From Dorea sp. 5-2 (GTDB lineage Bacteria; Bacillota; Clostridia; Lachnospirales; Lachnospiraceae), in contig NZ_KE159748.1 of NCBI RefSeq assembly GCF_000403455.2, positions 317,523 through 381,522 of the forward strand: a stretch of DNA of 64,000 nucleotides, in the 5' to 3' direction. A program made the position numbers and the translations under genes. Below are positions 6,888 through 14,434 of the stretch, piece by piece. The first letter of the stretch is position 1. Each line of letters begins with the position of its first letter. Under the pieces are notes generated by a model that saw only the letters and a list, made by a program, of their open reading frames with translations, was not told the DNA's origin and searched no databases.

Positions 6888-8621
6888 ATGTCAATAGATA
6901 AATACGAAACCCTAAACCAAGAAAGAAAAATACAGCACACAAAGAGAAAGGTTGCCGCATACTGCCGAGTATCTACGGACAACGAAGACCAGGCAAATTC
7001 GTTTGAAAGCCAGCAGCGTTATTTCAGACAATATATAGAGCGTAATCCCGATTGGGAGCTTTATGAAGTGTTCGCAGATGAAGGCATCTCAGGCACGAAT
7101 ACGAAAAAACGGAAAGAATTTAATCGCATGATTGCGTGTGCGAAAAACGGTGATTTTGATTTGGTCGTAACAAAAGAAATCTCCCGTTTTGCGAGGAATA
7201 CCCTTGATAGTATATTCTATACCCGTGACCTCAAGAAGCATGGCGTGGGTGTTATCTTTATGAATGATAACATCAACACTTTAGACGGCGATGCGGAGCT
7301 TCGTCTTGCCATTATGTCCTCGATCGCACAGGAGGAAAGCCGTAAGACTTCCGAGCGTGTCAAGTGGGGGCAGAAGCGCCGGATGGAGCAAGGAGTAGTG
7401 TTCGGGCGGAGTATGCTTGGCTACGATGTGAAAGATGGCAAAATGTATATTAATGAGGATGGGGCAAAAATTGTCCGTCTTATCTTCCACAAGTTTGTAG
7501 ATGAGGGGAAAGGAACCCATGTGATTGCCCGTGAACTTCGGGAGGAGGGCATTAAGCCCATGCGGGTAAAAGAATGGCAAAACACAGTTATTCTCCGTGT
7601 TATCCGCAATGAAAAATACTGCGGTGATCTGGTGCAAAAGAAAACCTATACGCCAGATTTTTTATCCCATGAAAAGAAAGTAAACCTCGGGCAAGAGGAA
7701 TTTGTGATTATCAAAGACCATCATGAACCGATTATTTCCCGTGAGTTGTTTGATAAGGCAAACCGTATGTTAGACGAGAAATCACTATCGCAGGAGGGAA
7801 AATCAAAACATAGCAACCGCTATCCATTTTCTGGGAAAATCAAATGCGGATGCTGCGGTTCAAGTTATGTGGCGAGATATAAAACCCGAATAAATGGAAG
7901 CCGCTATAAGGCGTGGCGGTGTCTTGAAGCTGCAAGGCATGGAAGCCCTCATGTGGACAAAGCAGGGAATCAAGTTGGATGCAGTGGACTTAGCATACGC
8001 AACGAAGATGCAACCCATATCATGTACCTTGTCACGAGCAGCTTAAAATACAATAAGGAGAAAATCACTAATAATCTGCTTGCTATTATCAAGTCTATTA
8101 TTTCCTCTGATCTGCCGTATGGCATAAAGGTATGCCCGAAGGGCGCGGCAATGGATACCGCAGGTACAGACAGCGAGAAACTAAAATCACAGATAAAAAC
8201 GATTGAGGAAAAACGCACAAACCTCATTGACCTTTATACATCTGGCGATATTACCAGAGATGAATTTTCAGCAGCAAGAGCAAAATGTGAGAATGAGATT
8301 GCCGAACTGCAATCCGTGATAGATAGCATAGACAAACAAAGGGAGAGACCCTCAAAACAGCAAGAGCTTGTCGCTGAAATTACAGAAGCGATGAATGAAC
8401 TTATAAACGGCGTGGAATATGAAGATGATTTTTACAAAGAAATCTTAGATAAAATGGTTGTGAATGATAAAGACCATATTGACGTGTATTTGAACCTGCT
8501 CCCCCTCAAATGGAGCTACACGGTTGCAAAAAGCGTAAACTGTCCGCAGGGTAGACCGCTTACGGGAAAGCATCCACTGGAAGCTTCCCCGCACAGAGCG
8601 AAAAAAAGCGAGGATCCCTGA
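6888..8621 (+). CDS. Large serine recombinase / integrase
   Basis: A 577-residue site-specific recombinase. The N-terminal resolvase domain has the catalytic Ser29 in AYCRVSTDN and conserved EISRFARN; a recombinase domain (GYDVKDGK..., EWQNTVILRVIRNEKYCGD) follows, then a zinc-ribbon (KIKCGCCGSSY near residue 320 with a second Cys pair further on) and a coiled-coil with the C-terminal DNA-binding part. This is the TnpX/phage-integrase type that inserts and excises prophages or transposons without duplications. ATG 6888 is preferred over the upstream frame opening because of ggaaaggagat before it. The stop is about 25 bp from the cotJC break point, the usual int-att geometry. It looks intact. 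Confidence 0.9.
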   Translation: MSIDKYETLNQERKIQHTKRKVAAYCRVSTDNEDQANSFESQQRYFRQYIERNPDWELYEVFADEGISGTNTKKRKEFNRMIACAKNGDFDLVVTKEISRFARNTLDSIFYTRDLKKHGVGVIFMNDNINTLDGDAELRLAIMSSIAQEESRKTSERVKWGQKRRMEQGVVFGRSMLGYDVKDGKMYINEDGAKIVRLIFHKFVDEGKGTHVIARELREEGIKPMRVKEWQNTVILRVIRNEKYCGDLVQKKTYTPDFLSHEKKVNLGQEEFVIIKDHHEPIISRELFDKANRMLDEKSLSQEGKSKHSNRYPFSGKIKCGCCGSSYVARYKTRINGSRYKAWRCLEAARHGSPHVDKAGNQVGCSGLSIRNEDATHIMYLVTSSLKYNKEKITNNLLAIIKSIISSDLPYGIKVCPKGAAMDTAGTDSEKLKSQIKTIEEKRTNLIDLYTSGDITRDEFSAARAKCENEIAELQSVIDSIDKQRERPSKQQELVAEITEAMNELINGVEYEDDFYKEILDKMVVNDKDHIDVYLNLLPLKWSYTVAKSVNCPQGRPLTGKHPLEASPHRAKKSEDP

Positions 8622-8646
8622 GATGGAACATTTCAGGGGCTTCTCT

Positions 8647-8832
8647 ACCAATATCGGTTAAGATCCCTGTCACTTCCTTATAAGGCATGGTATACCTCTG
8701 AGACAGATACCGCATGGAAGCGGCTAATTCGCCGTCGGGACCGCCGAACTGGCTGATGATGACCTGCGCGATCTTCGGGTTCGTCTGTGTGATCTTTACC
8801 GGGTGTTGTAATCGTTTCTCATAATTCCACAT
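8647..8832 (-). pseudogene. cotJC: CotJC spore coat protein (manganese-catalase family), truncated
   Basis: The first 62 residues are clear CotJC (WNYEKRLQHPVKITQTNPKI then AQVIISQFGGPDGELAASMRYLSQRYTMP and ILTDIG). After DIG the family should continue TEELAHLEM with the metal-ligand Glu and His residues, but the frame instead runs into foreign sequence (REAPEMFHLRD) to a stop at 8560. About 130 residues containing most metal ligands are missing, so the product cannot be a working Mn-catalase. The gene is third in the cotJA-cotJB-cotJC operon and starts four bases after the cotJB stop. The missing part should lie left of the window if the neighbour is an integrated element. Confidence 0.85.
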
Positions 8833-8835
8833 ATA

Positions 8836-9114
8836 TCAGCATCCTCCTTCCTGCCATGGCCATGGCTCGTTGATCCAGCACCAGTATTCTGCAGGCGTGC
8901 AGGCGGTATCAAGGGTCAGCGGGCCGAAATATTTGGCGTATTCTTTGAGGGCGTGGACCCGCTGTTTTTTGAATTCGTCGAAGTATTCCAGCGCCTCCTG
9001 ATTACAGGGATGCGTATCAAGGAACAGTTTGACGTCGTCCACTGCGAAGCTGACTACGTTGATCCATTCTAATAATTCATGGCGGTTCGGTTTGTTCTCT
9101 GTCATTTGCAGCAC
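8836..9114 (-). CDS. cotJB: Spore coat protein CotJB
   Basis: A 92-residue CotJB-family protein. Recognised by LLEWINVVSFAVDDVKLFLD, THPCNQEALEYFDEF and the closing PAEYWCWINEPWPWQ, which are hallmark segments of the family. It is a structural component of the inner spore coat made in the mother cell. Its start overlaps the end of cotJA by 13 bases and cotJC starts 4 bases after its end, so the three form one transcription unit. Length is normal for the family. Confidence 0.9.
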   Translation of the reverse strand: MLQMTENKPNRHELLEWINVVSFAVDDVKLFLDTHPCNQEALEYFDEFKKQRVHALKEYAKYFGPLTLDTACTPAEYWCWINEPWPWQEGGC

Positions 9115-9395
9115 CCTCCCATCGTGATTCCATTAAATGGCTTATTTAATTCTTCGAAGATCGTTCCGCAATGAAAACCTTTTTCTGCTTCGTAGATGTT
9201 CTGCCATTCCTGCCATGGTACGTATGCCATAGCGAGCGGCATGCCATTTAATTCGTCATATTCTCCGGTATTGCTGCAGCATACAGGTTGGGATACCGGT
9301 TCGGGACATGGCATGGACGGCTGCGGTGTCGGCGCAGGCCTGCTGCAGCCGCTCCGGCGCATGTAGTCGGACGTATGATAACGATAATTCGGCAT
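9102..9395 (-). CDS. cotJA: Spore coat-associated protein CotJA
   Basis: A 97-residue CotJA-family protein with the conserved PLAMAYVPWQEW and GFHCGTIFEELNKPFNG segments and a Pro/Cys-rich N-terminal half. First gene of the cotJ operon on the minus strand. The start at 9395 (MPNYRYH) is chosen because the upstream ATG at 9413 overlaps the ribosome site itself (gaaaggagc). A sigma-E-like -10 box (cataCTAT on the minus strand, 9431-9438) lies about 36 bases upstream, matching mother-cell expression known for cotJ in Bacillus. Confidence 0.9.
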   Translation of the reverse strand: MPNYRYHTSDYMRRSGCSRPAPTPQPSMPCPEPVSQPVCCSNTGEYDELNGMPLAMAYVPWQEWQNIYEAEKGFHCGTIFEELNKPFNGITMGGCCK

Positions 9396-9430
9396 ATATG
9401 TGGCTCCTTTCATAGAACATTTGCAATAAC

Positions 9431-9438
9431 ATAGTATG
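9431..9438 (-). promoter_or_regulatory. Possible sigma-E -10 element of cotJ
   Basis: On the minus strand the bases read catactat, close to the sigma-E -10 consensus (CATACAMT). No convincing sigma-E -35 is seen 14-16 bases further upstream, so the call rests on the -10 and on the known regulation of cotJ. Confidence 0.35.
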
Positions 9439-9479
9439 GGAATTCGGGAAAAAGGTGCGTGCTTTTGCTTTTTTTCAGG

Positions 9480-9508
9480 TTGTTTTTGCGGAGGTATCTG
9501 AGTATAAT
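9480..9508 (+). promoter_or_regulatory. Sigma-A promoter of the SEDS gene
   Basis: ttgttt (9480-9485), 17-base spacer, tataat (9503-9508). It lies 25 bases before the start at 9533. Confidence 0.55.
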
Positions 9509-9532
9509 AGATACGATAGGAGTGTAGATGAG

Positions 9533-10768
9533 ATGACGAAGAATCAGGAAGTAAGGCAGCCGGGCCCTAGAAGGGCAAAGGCGAAGAAGAGAGGCAGTAC
9601 GGACATAAGATCAGGGACGCGAAGGATGTCAGAAGAGCAGAGAAGGCGTATGATTCGTTTTTTTGACTATAATCTTCTTACGGTGCTGATATCTTTGATC
9701 TGTTTTGGACTGGTAATGTTGTACAGTACCAGCGCTTACAGTGCGTTGGTCACGCAGGACGACAGCATGTATTATTTTAAACGTCAGATTATTTTCTATG
9801 TGATAGGCTTTGCCGGGATGTATATCATAGCTAAGATTGATTATCACATCTATATCAAAGGGGCGCGGCTATTGTATTTCTTCTCTGTTTTCATGATGGC
9901 GCTTGTACAGACGCCTCTTGGGATCGAGGTGAACGGAGCCAGGAGATGGATCATGCTTCCTTTCAATCAGCAGCTGCAGCCGGCGGAGATCGCCAAGATC
10001 GCAGTCATATTATTTATCCCTGTTGTGATCTGTAATGTAGGGAAGGAGATCCGTTCATGGGCGGGGATCTGGAAGGTTCTTTTATGGGGAGGGATCTCGT
10101 CGGGATGTATCCTGTTCCTGACGGAGAATCTGAGTACGGCGGTGATCGTGATGGGGATTACCTGCATTATGATATTCGTGGTCCATCCGAAGACGAAACC
10201 ATTTGTGCTGATTGTGGCGGCGGGAGCGGTCATTCTGTTAGCGGGAGTGAAAGTGTTAGGGGCGGTACTTGATGACAGCGCCAATTTCCGTCTGCGAAGA
10301 GTTCTTGTGTGGCTGAATCCGGAAGATCATACGGCGGAAGGCGGGTATCAGGTAATGCAGGGATTGTATGCGGTGGGATCCGGAGGATTCTTCGGGAAAG
10401 GGCTTGGGAACAGCGCGCAGAAGATGGTGATTCCGGAGGTGCAGAATGACATGATACTTTCTATTATATGTGAGGAGTTGGGAGTGTTCGGAGTGATCAT
10501 GGTATTCGTACTTTTTGGGCTGCTGCTCTACCGGCTGATGTTTATCGCACAGAACGCGCCGGATATGTATGGGTCTTTGATCACGACGGGGATCTTCGCC
10601 CATGTCGCGCTGCAGGTTGTACTGAATGTCGCCGTAGTGATCAATCTGATCCCGACGACAGGGATCACGCTGCCCTTTGTCAGTTATGGAGGAACGGCGA
10701 GTGTGTTCTTGATGGCGGAGATGGGGATCGCCTTAGGCGTGTCAGGAAGAATTAAAATCAGTGAATAA
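9533..10768 (+). CDS. FtsW/RodA/SpoVE family peptidoglycan polymerase (SEDS)
   Basis: A 411-residue multi-pass membrane protein. After a 40-residue basic N-terminal tail come about ten hydrophobic segments with SEDS motifs: GLVMLYSTSAYS, NGARRWI, PAEIAK, GSGGFFGKGLGNS, NDMILSIICEELG and TTGITLPFVSYGGT. SEDS proteins polymerise lipid II glycan strands together with a class B PBP. A second SEDS gene sits in the division cluster at 20546, so this copy could serve division, elongation or sporulation; sequence alone does not decide. ATG 9533 follows aggag at the proper distance and a good sigma-A promoter; the longer upstream opening has neither. Confidence 0.88.
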   Translation: MTKNQEVRQPGPRRAKAKKRGSTDIRSGTRRMSEEQRRRMIRFFDYNLLTVLISLICFGLVMLYSTSAYSALVTQDDSMYYFKRQIIFYVIGFAGMYIIAKIDYHIYIKGARLLYFFSVFMMALVQTPLGIEVNGARRWIMLPFNQQLQPAEIAKIAVILFIPVVICNVGKEIRSWAGIWKVLLWGGISSGCILFLTENLSTAVIVMGITCIMIFVVHPKTKPFVLIVAAGAVILLAGVKVLGAVLDDSANFRLRRVLVWLNPEDHTAEGGYQVMQGLYAVGSGGFFGKGLGNSAQKMVIPEVQNDMILSIICEELGVFGVIMVFVLFGLLLYRLMFIAQNAPDMYGSLITTGIFAHVALQVVLNVAVVINLIPTTGITLPFVSYGGTASVFLMAEMGIALGVSGRIKISE

Positions 10769-10961
10769 AATCCTTTCCTTTCTGGTATAAATATGGTATG
10801 ATTATCATGTAGTATTGAAAACTACATATTACATTATAGGAATGAATGACATGCCTTGGAGTGTATTTGAAAATTGCTTTTCCGGCAGCTGTGCAGACGG
10901 TGGGAATGAATTTTCGAACACACTCGGATGATACGGATGCCGGCATGCCGGGAGGAAGGAT

Positions 10962-11801
10962 ATGAGTTATAAGATAATTGTAGACAGTTGCGGGGAACTG
11001 ACAGATGAGATGAAAGCTTCGGGGTGTTTTGAGACTGCTTCTCTGGAGATCGATGTTCATGGGCATCATATTATAGATGACGAGACATTCGATCAGGCAG
11101 AGTTCTTAAAGCTGGCGGCAGCATCACCGGATGCGCCGAAGTCTTCCTGTCCTTCGCCGGAGCGGTATATGGAGGGATATTGCAGTGATGCGGATCATGT
11201 GTATGCGGTGACTTTGTCGGCGGAGTTAAGCGGTTCCTATAATAGTGCGGTTCTTGGGAAGAACTTGTATCAGGAAGAGTACGGCAGGAAGGATATCTAT
11301 GTGTTTAATTCGCGGTCTGCATCTATAGGCGAGACACTGATCGCCCTGAAGATTGCAGAGTGTGAAGAAAAAGGCATGGGATTTGAACAGGTCATAGAGA
11401 CCGTAGAGGCATATATTGACAGCCAGAATACGTATTTCGTGTTGGAGACGCTGGATACACTGCGCAAGAACGGCAGGCTCAAGGGAGTAAAAGCGGTTAT
11501 GGCGACTGCGCTGAATATCAAGCCGGTCATGGGCGCGACGCCGGAAGGGAATATCCATCAGCTGGGCCAGGCGCGCGGGATCAAGAAGGCGTTGGTGAAG
11601 CTTACGGATGAAGTGGTGAAGGGACTGAAGGATCCTAAAGAGAAGATCCTGGCGATCTCACATTGCAATTGCCGGAAAAGGGCGGAGTATGTGCGGGATA
11701 TGCTGAGGTCGAAAGCGGAGTTCAAAGATATTCTGATACTGGATACGGCGGGGATCAGCAGTATGTATGCGGCGGACGGCGGTATAATTGTGGTTGTATA
11801 A
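10962..11801 (+). CDS. DegV family fatty-acid-binding protein
   Basis: A 279-residue DegV-type protein. Recognised by the N-terminal IIVDSCGELT, the SSCPSPERY segment, the VTLSAELSGSYNSA motif that contacts the fatty-acid head group, and LDTLRKNGRLKG. Family members bind a long-chain fatty acid and in Firmicutes (FakB) present it to the kinase FakA for use in phospholipids. No FakA gene is next to it. A single-gene unit: start behind ggaggaagg, and a separate small membrane protein follows 55 bases later. The C-terminus (SSMYAADGGIIVVV) is complete. Confidence 0.88.
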   Translation: MSYKIIVDSCGELTDEMKASGCFETASLEIDVHGHHIIDDETFDQAEFLKLAAASPDAPKSSCPSPERYMEGYCSDADHVYAVTLSAELSGSYNSAVLGKNLYQEEYGRKDIYVFNSRSASIGETLIALKIAECEEKGMGFEQVIETVEAYIDSQNTYFVLETLDTLRKNGRLKGVKAVMATALNIKPVMGATPEGNIHQLGQARGIKKALVKLTDEVVKGLKDPKEKILAISHCNCRKRAEYVRDMLRSKAEFKDILILDTAGISSMYAADGGIIVVV

Positions 11802-11856
11802 TTCCTGGGATTGTGGTAGAATATATCCTACAGTAATTTGAGAAGGAGTCTTGGTG

Positions 11857-12111
11857 ATGAGTCAGGAGAAAGTTGACAGATATAAAAAGGAAAAGGCAAA
11901 CCGCAAGCAGAATGTCAGAAAAGAAAAGGTGAGGAATGTCCTCCATAAATGTGCGGTGGGAGTCGTAGGGCTTGCCCTGATCGGATGGATCGGCTATTCT
12001 GCGTACGGCACTTATCAATCGAAAAAGCCGCAGGAAGAGGCGCAGATTGATTATACTGCGCTGACGGATCTGCAGACAGAGCTTGCAGAGTTGAATGAAT
12101 CGGCAGAATAG
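11857..12111 (+). CDS. Small single-pass membrane protein, unknown
   Basis: An 84-residue protein: a Lys/Arg/Gln-rich N-terminal 30 residues (cytoplasmic by the positive-inside rule), one hydrophobic segment at about 36-53 (AVGVVGLALIGWIGYSAYG), and a short acidic outer tail. The family is unknown to me but such proteins are common just upstream of mraZ-less gaps in Lachnospiraceae. Start ATG 11857 is chosen from three tandem starts (TTG, GTG, ATG) because gaaggag ends 8 bases upstream. A strong terminator follows at 12147. Confidence 0.6.
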   Translation: MSQEKVDRYKKEKANRKQNVRKEKVRNVLHKCAVGVVGLALIGWIGYSAYGTYQSKKPQEEAQIDYTALTDLQTELAELNESAE

Positions 12112-12146
12112 ATATTTTTGTAGTATATGGAGCGTGTATGCTTTGA

Positions 12147-12173
12147 GGAGCGGAGTTTTCCGCTCCTTTTTTG
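12147..12173 (+). terminator. Rho-independent terminator before mraZ
   Basis: Stem ggagcgga (12147-12154) / tccgctcc (12159-12166) with a 4-base loop and a T6 tract. It separates the small membrane protein from the division cluster. Confidence 0.85.
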
Positions 12174-12298
12174 TATGTGTTCAACAGGTCTGTGCAGCGG
12201 AAGTATGCCGTTATGGAGTGTGCAGGATGCGCGGCAAGCAGGGGAGAAAAAGTTGAAAACGTACGTTCTGTGCAAAATTCCCAAAAGTGAAAAAGGAC

Positions 12299-12327
12299 TT
12301 GAAATCATGAGGGAAGTAGTTTACAAT
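12299..12327 (+). promoter_or_regulatory. Sigma-A promoter of the mraZ (dcw) operon
   Basis: ttgaaa (12299-12304), 17-base spacer, tacaat (12322-12327). The MraZ box array begins 9 bases downstream, so bound MraZ would block the start site. Confidence 0.65.
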
Positions 12328-12335
12328 TAGTTTGA

Positions 12336-12383
12336 GAAGTGGTAGAAAGTGGTGAAAAGTGGTGTAGAGTAGTAAGAAAGTGG
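12336..12383 (+). promoter_or_regulatory. MraZ operator: phased GTGG repeats
   Basis: aagtgg or aaagtgg occurs at 12337-12342, 12346-12352, 12356-12362 and 12377-12383, with a degenerate unit agagtag at 12366-12372. The first four are spaced exactly 10 bases (one helix turn). MraZ is known to bind tandem repeats with this core upstream of its own gene. The array lies between the promoter and the mraZ ribosome site, consistent with autorepression of the division cluster. Confidence 0.75.
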
Positions 12384-12410
12384 AGCCGCTTGGGAGAAGG
12401 TGAGTTCTGA

Positions 12411-12851
12411 ATGTTGAAAGGGGAGTACAGTCATAATATCGATGCAAAAGGCAGATTGATCATTCCTGCAAAGTTCCGTGACGATCTAGGGGAGAATTTC
12501 GTCATAACAAAAGGAATGGAGCATTGCCTTTATATCTACCCGGAAAACGAATGGAACAACTTCGAAGAGAAGCTCAACGCCCTGCCAACTACTACTGACA
12601 AGACAGCCCGATCTCTTGCCCATTTTTTTCAGGGAAGCGCGACAGACGGCGATCTGGACAAGCAGGGAAGAACCCTGATCCCTTCAACACTGAGGGAGTT
12701 CGCGAACCTGGATAAGGAAGTCGTATTCATCGGTATGGGGAAGCGTGCCGAGATATGGGACAAGGCAAGATGGGTAGAGAAGAATGCTGAAGTGGAAGAG
12801 AACATAGAGGATATCGCATCTGATATGGAAGCAAGAGGATTCAGTCTCTAG
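12411..12851 (+). CDS. mraZ: Transcriptional regulator MraZ
   Basis: A 146-residue MraZ with two AbrB-like swapped-hairpin domains: GEYSHNIDAKGRLIIPAKFR in the first and DGDLDKQGRTLIPSTLREFA in the second. It forms a ring that binds the GTGG repeats upstream and represses the dcw cluster. First gene of the cluster, followed 59 bases later by rsmH. Start ATG behind agaaggtgag. Normal length. Confidence 0.95.
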   Translation: MLKGEYSHNIDAKGRLIIPAKFRDDLGENFVITKGMEHCLYIYPENEWNNFEEKLNALPTTTDKTARSLAHFFQGSATDGDLDKQGRTLIPSTLREFANLDKEVVFIGMGKRAEIWDKARWVEKNAEVEENIEDIASDMEARGFSL

Positions 12852-12910
12852 TTCGGCTGAGCTGAATAGAAACGGATCGTAACAGATCGGCGTGTCAGGA
12901 GATATAGATC

Positions 12911-13849
12911 ATGGGATTCGAACACAGATCAGTATTATTAGAGGAAACAATTGATGGATTACAGATCATACCGGACGGCATCTATGTAGACGGTACGCTC
13001 GGCGGCGGCGGGCACAGCTATGAAGTATGCAGGCGTCTGGGAGACAAGGGGAGTATTATAGGCATAGACCAGGATGCGGCGGCGATCGAAGCCGCGGGTA
13101 TCCGACTAAAAGACTTCGGGGAGAAGGTCACGATAGTGAGGAGCAATTATCGCGATATGAAGTCGAAGCTCCATGAATTAGGAATTGACAAGGTGGATGG
13201 CATTATCCTGGATCTGGGCGTATCGTCTTATCAGCTGGATACGGCGGAGCGTGGTTTTTCTTACCGCGCGGACGCGCCGCTGGATATGAGGATGGATACC
13301 CGTCAGCAGATCACTGCAAGAGATATTGTCAATGGCTACGGCGAGGAGGAGCTTTACCGTGTGATCAGAGATTACGGGGAGGATAAGTTTGCCAGAAATA
13401 TTGCCAAACATATCGTAATGGAACGCGGGAAGCATCCGATCGAGACTACCGGCGAACTGACGGAGATCGTCAGAAGAGCCATACCAATGAAATACCAGAA
13501 GAGATCAGGGCATCCGGCGAAGAGGACATTCCAGGCGATCCGTATTGAACTGAACCGGGAGCTGGAAGTACTGAGGGATTCATTGGATGATATGATCGAG
13601 TTATTGAATCCAGGGGGAAGATTATGTATTATAACCTTCCATTCGCTGGAGGACAGGATCGTAAAGAGTGCATTTAAGAAGAATGAGAATCCTTGCACCT
13701 GTCCGCCGGACTTTCCAGTATGTGTATGCGGGAAAGTTTCAAAGGGGAGTATTGTTACCAGAAAGCCGATCCTGCCAGGGGAAGAAGAGATGGAGTTAAA
13801 TAGCCGCTCTAAGAGCGCGAAGCTTCGTATATTTGAACGCGGGCAGTAA
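12911..13849 (+). CDS. rsmH: 16S rRNA (cytosine-1402-N4)-methyltransferase RsmH
   Basis: A 312-residue RsmH (MraW). It has [13 protein letters not shown] at the start, the SAM site [10 protein letters not shown] at about residues 28-37, [12 protein letters not shown] and the C-terminal [12 protein letters not shown] with a [11 protein letters not shown]ys cluster typical of the family. It methylates C1402 in the decoding centre. Second gene of the dcw cluster, followed by ftsL 35 bases later. Start ATG 12911 after caggagatatagatc. Confidence 0.95.
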   Translation: MGFEHRSVLLEETIDGLQIIPDGIYVDGTLGGGGHSYEVCRRLGDKGSIIGIDQDAAAIEAAGIRLKDFGEKVTIVRSNYRDMKSKLHELGIDKVDGIILDLGVSSYQLDTAERGFSYRADAPLDMRMDTRQQITARDIVNGYGEEELYRVIRDYGEDKFARNIAKHIVMERGKHPIETTGELTEIVRRAIPMKYQKRSGHPAKRTFQAIRIELNRELEVLRDSLDDMIELLNPGGRLCIITFHSLEDRIVKSAFKKNENPCTCPPDFPVCVCGKVSKGSIVTRKPILPGEEEMELNSRSKSAKLRIFERGQ

Positions 13850-13884
13850 GGCGGGATAAAATGGTCAGGAAAGGGGTGATATAC

Positions 13885-14424
13885 ATGGCAGCAAGACGCA
13901 GTGATTCAGGAAGAAGACAAGCGTACGGAAGAAGAAAGAATGCGGATTCGCAGGGTTATATACACGGTAATGTAGTGGCGAAGCCGGAATTCGATCCGGG
14001 ATACCATGAGAGATCACCCGAACGGCCGAAAAAAACCAGCAACAGAGTGCGTAAGAACCGGAGGCAGGCGCTGAATATTGATTCTGCATATGTGATATTT
14101 CTGTCCGTAGCGGCGATCATGGCATTGATCGTATGTGTGAGCTATGTGAAGTTACAGTCGCGTATCACAAGCCGGTCTAAGAATATTGCGGTGATGCAAA
14201 GAGAGCTGGCTGAACTGCGGGAGAAGAATACGACGGAATATAATGCCGTTATGGATTCTGTGAATCTGGATGAGATCAGGGAGCGCGCCCAGAATGAACT
14301 GGGTATGGTATATGCTTCTCCGGATCAGATCATTGAATATGAGGATCCGGCAACGGATTATGTGAAAAAGTATGAGGAGATTCCGGAAGACGGAGTCCTT
14401 GCCCGGTCAGGAAAGAATAATTAA
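13885..14424 (+). CDS. ftsL: FtsL-like cell division protein
   Basis: A 179-residue bitopic protein: 75 mostly basic cytoplasmic residues, one membrane segment (about 76-95, AYVIFLSVAAIMALIVCVSYV), then a leucine-zipper-like coiled coil (MQRELAELREKNTTEYNAVM) and an NELGMVYASPDQI end. This is the layout of FtsL, which with FtsQ/DivIB links the division PBP to the divisome. Position between rsmH and the first PBP is the standard ftsL location. ATG 13885 is chosen over 13861 because aaaggggtgat precedes it. Confidence 0.82.
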   Translation: MAARRSDSGRRQAYGRRKNADSQGYIHGNVVAKPEFDPGYHERSPERPKKTSNRVRKNRRQALNIDSAYVIFLSVAAIMALIVCVSYVKLQSRITSRSKNIAVMQRELAELREKNTTEYNAVMDSVNLDEIRERAQNELGMVYASPDQIIEYEDPATDYVKKYEEIPEDGVLARSGKNN

Positions 14425-14434
14425 CAGGTGCATT

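Larger units (their letters stand above)
1..8646. mobile_element. Integrated serine-recombinase element (prophage-like mosaic), right part
   Basis: The stretch begins inside prophage-type genes and ends at a large serine recombinase whose stop (8621) lies about 25 bp before the point where the spore-coat gene cotJC loses its homology (about 8646). Serine integrase genes normally sit next to their attachment site, so this is probably the attR or attL side. The interior is a mosaic: high-GC phage remnants, an AT-rich cargo island at about 2670-5427, and small cargo genes. The other element end and the missing three quarters of cotJC are not in the window. Alternative: cotJC was cut by a simple deletion and the recombinase belongs to an unrelated small element. 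Exact ends cannot be fixed from one junction. Confidence 0.65.

Noticed and set aside
8560..8646. C-terminal 28 residues of the cotJC frame as a genuine CotJC tail
   Set aside because: They do not match the family and overlap the recombinase gene's end on the other strand; they are read-through into the neighbouring element.
12336..12383. Short phased repeats that could suggest a CRISPR array
   Set aside because: Units are only 6-7 bases at 10-base spacing and sit before mraZ; they are MraZ boxes.
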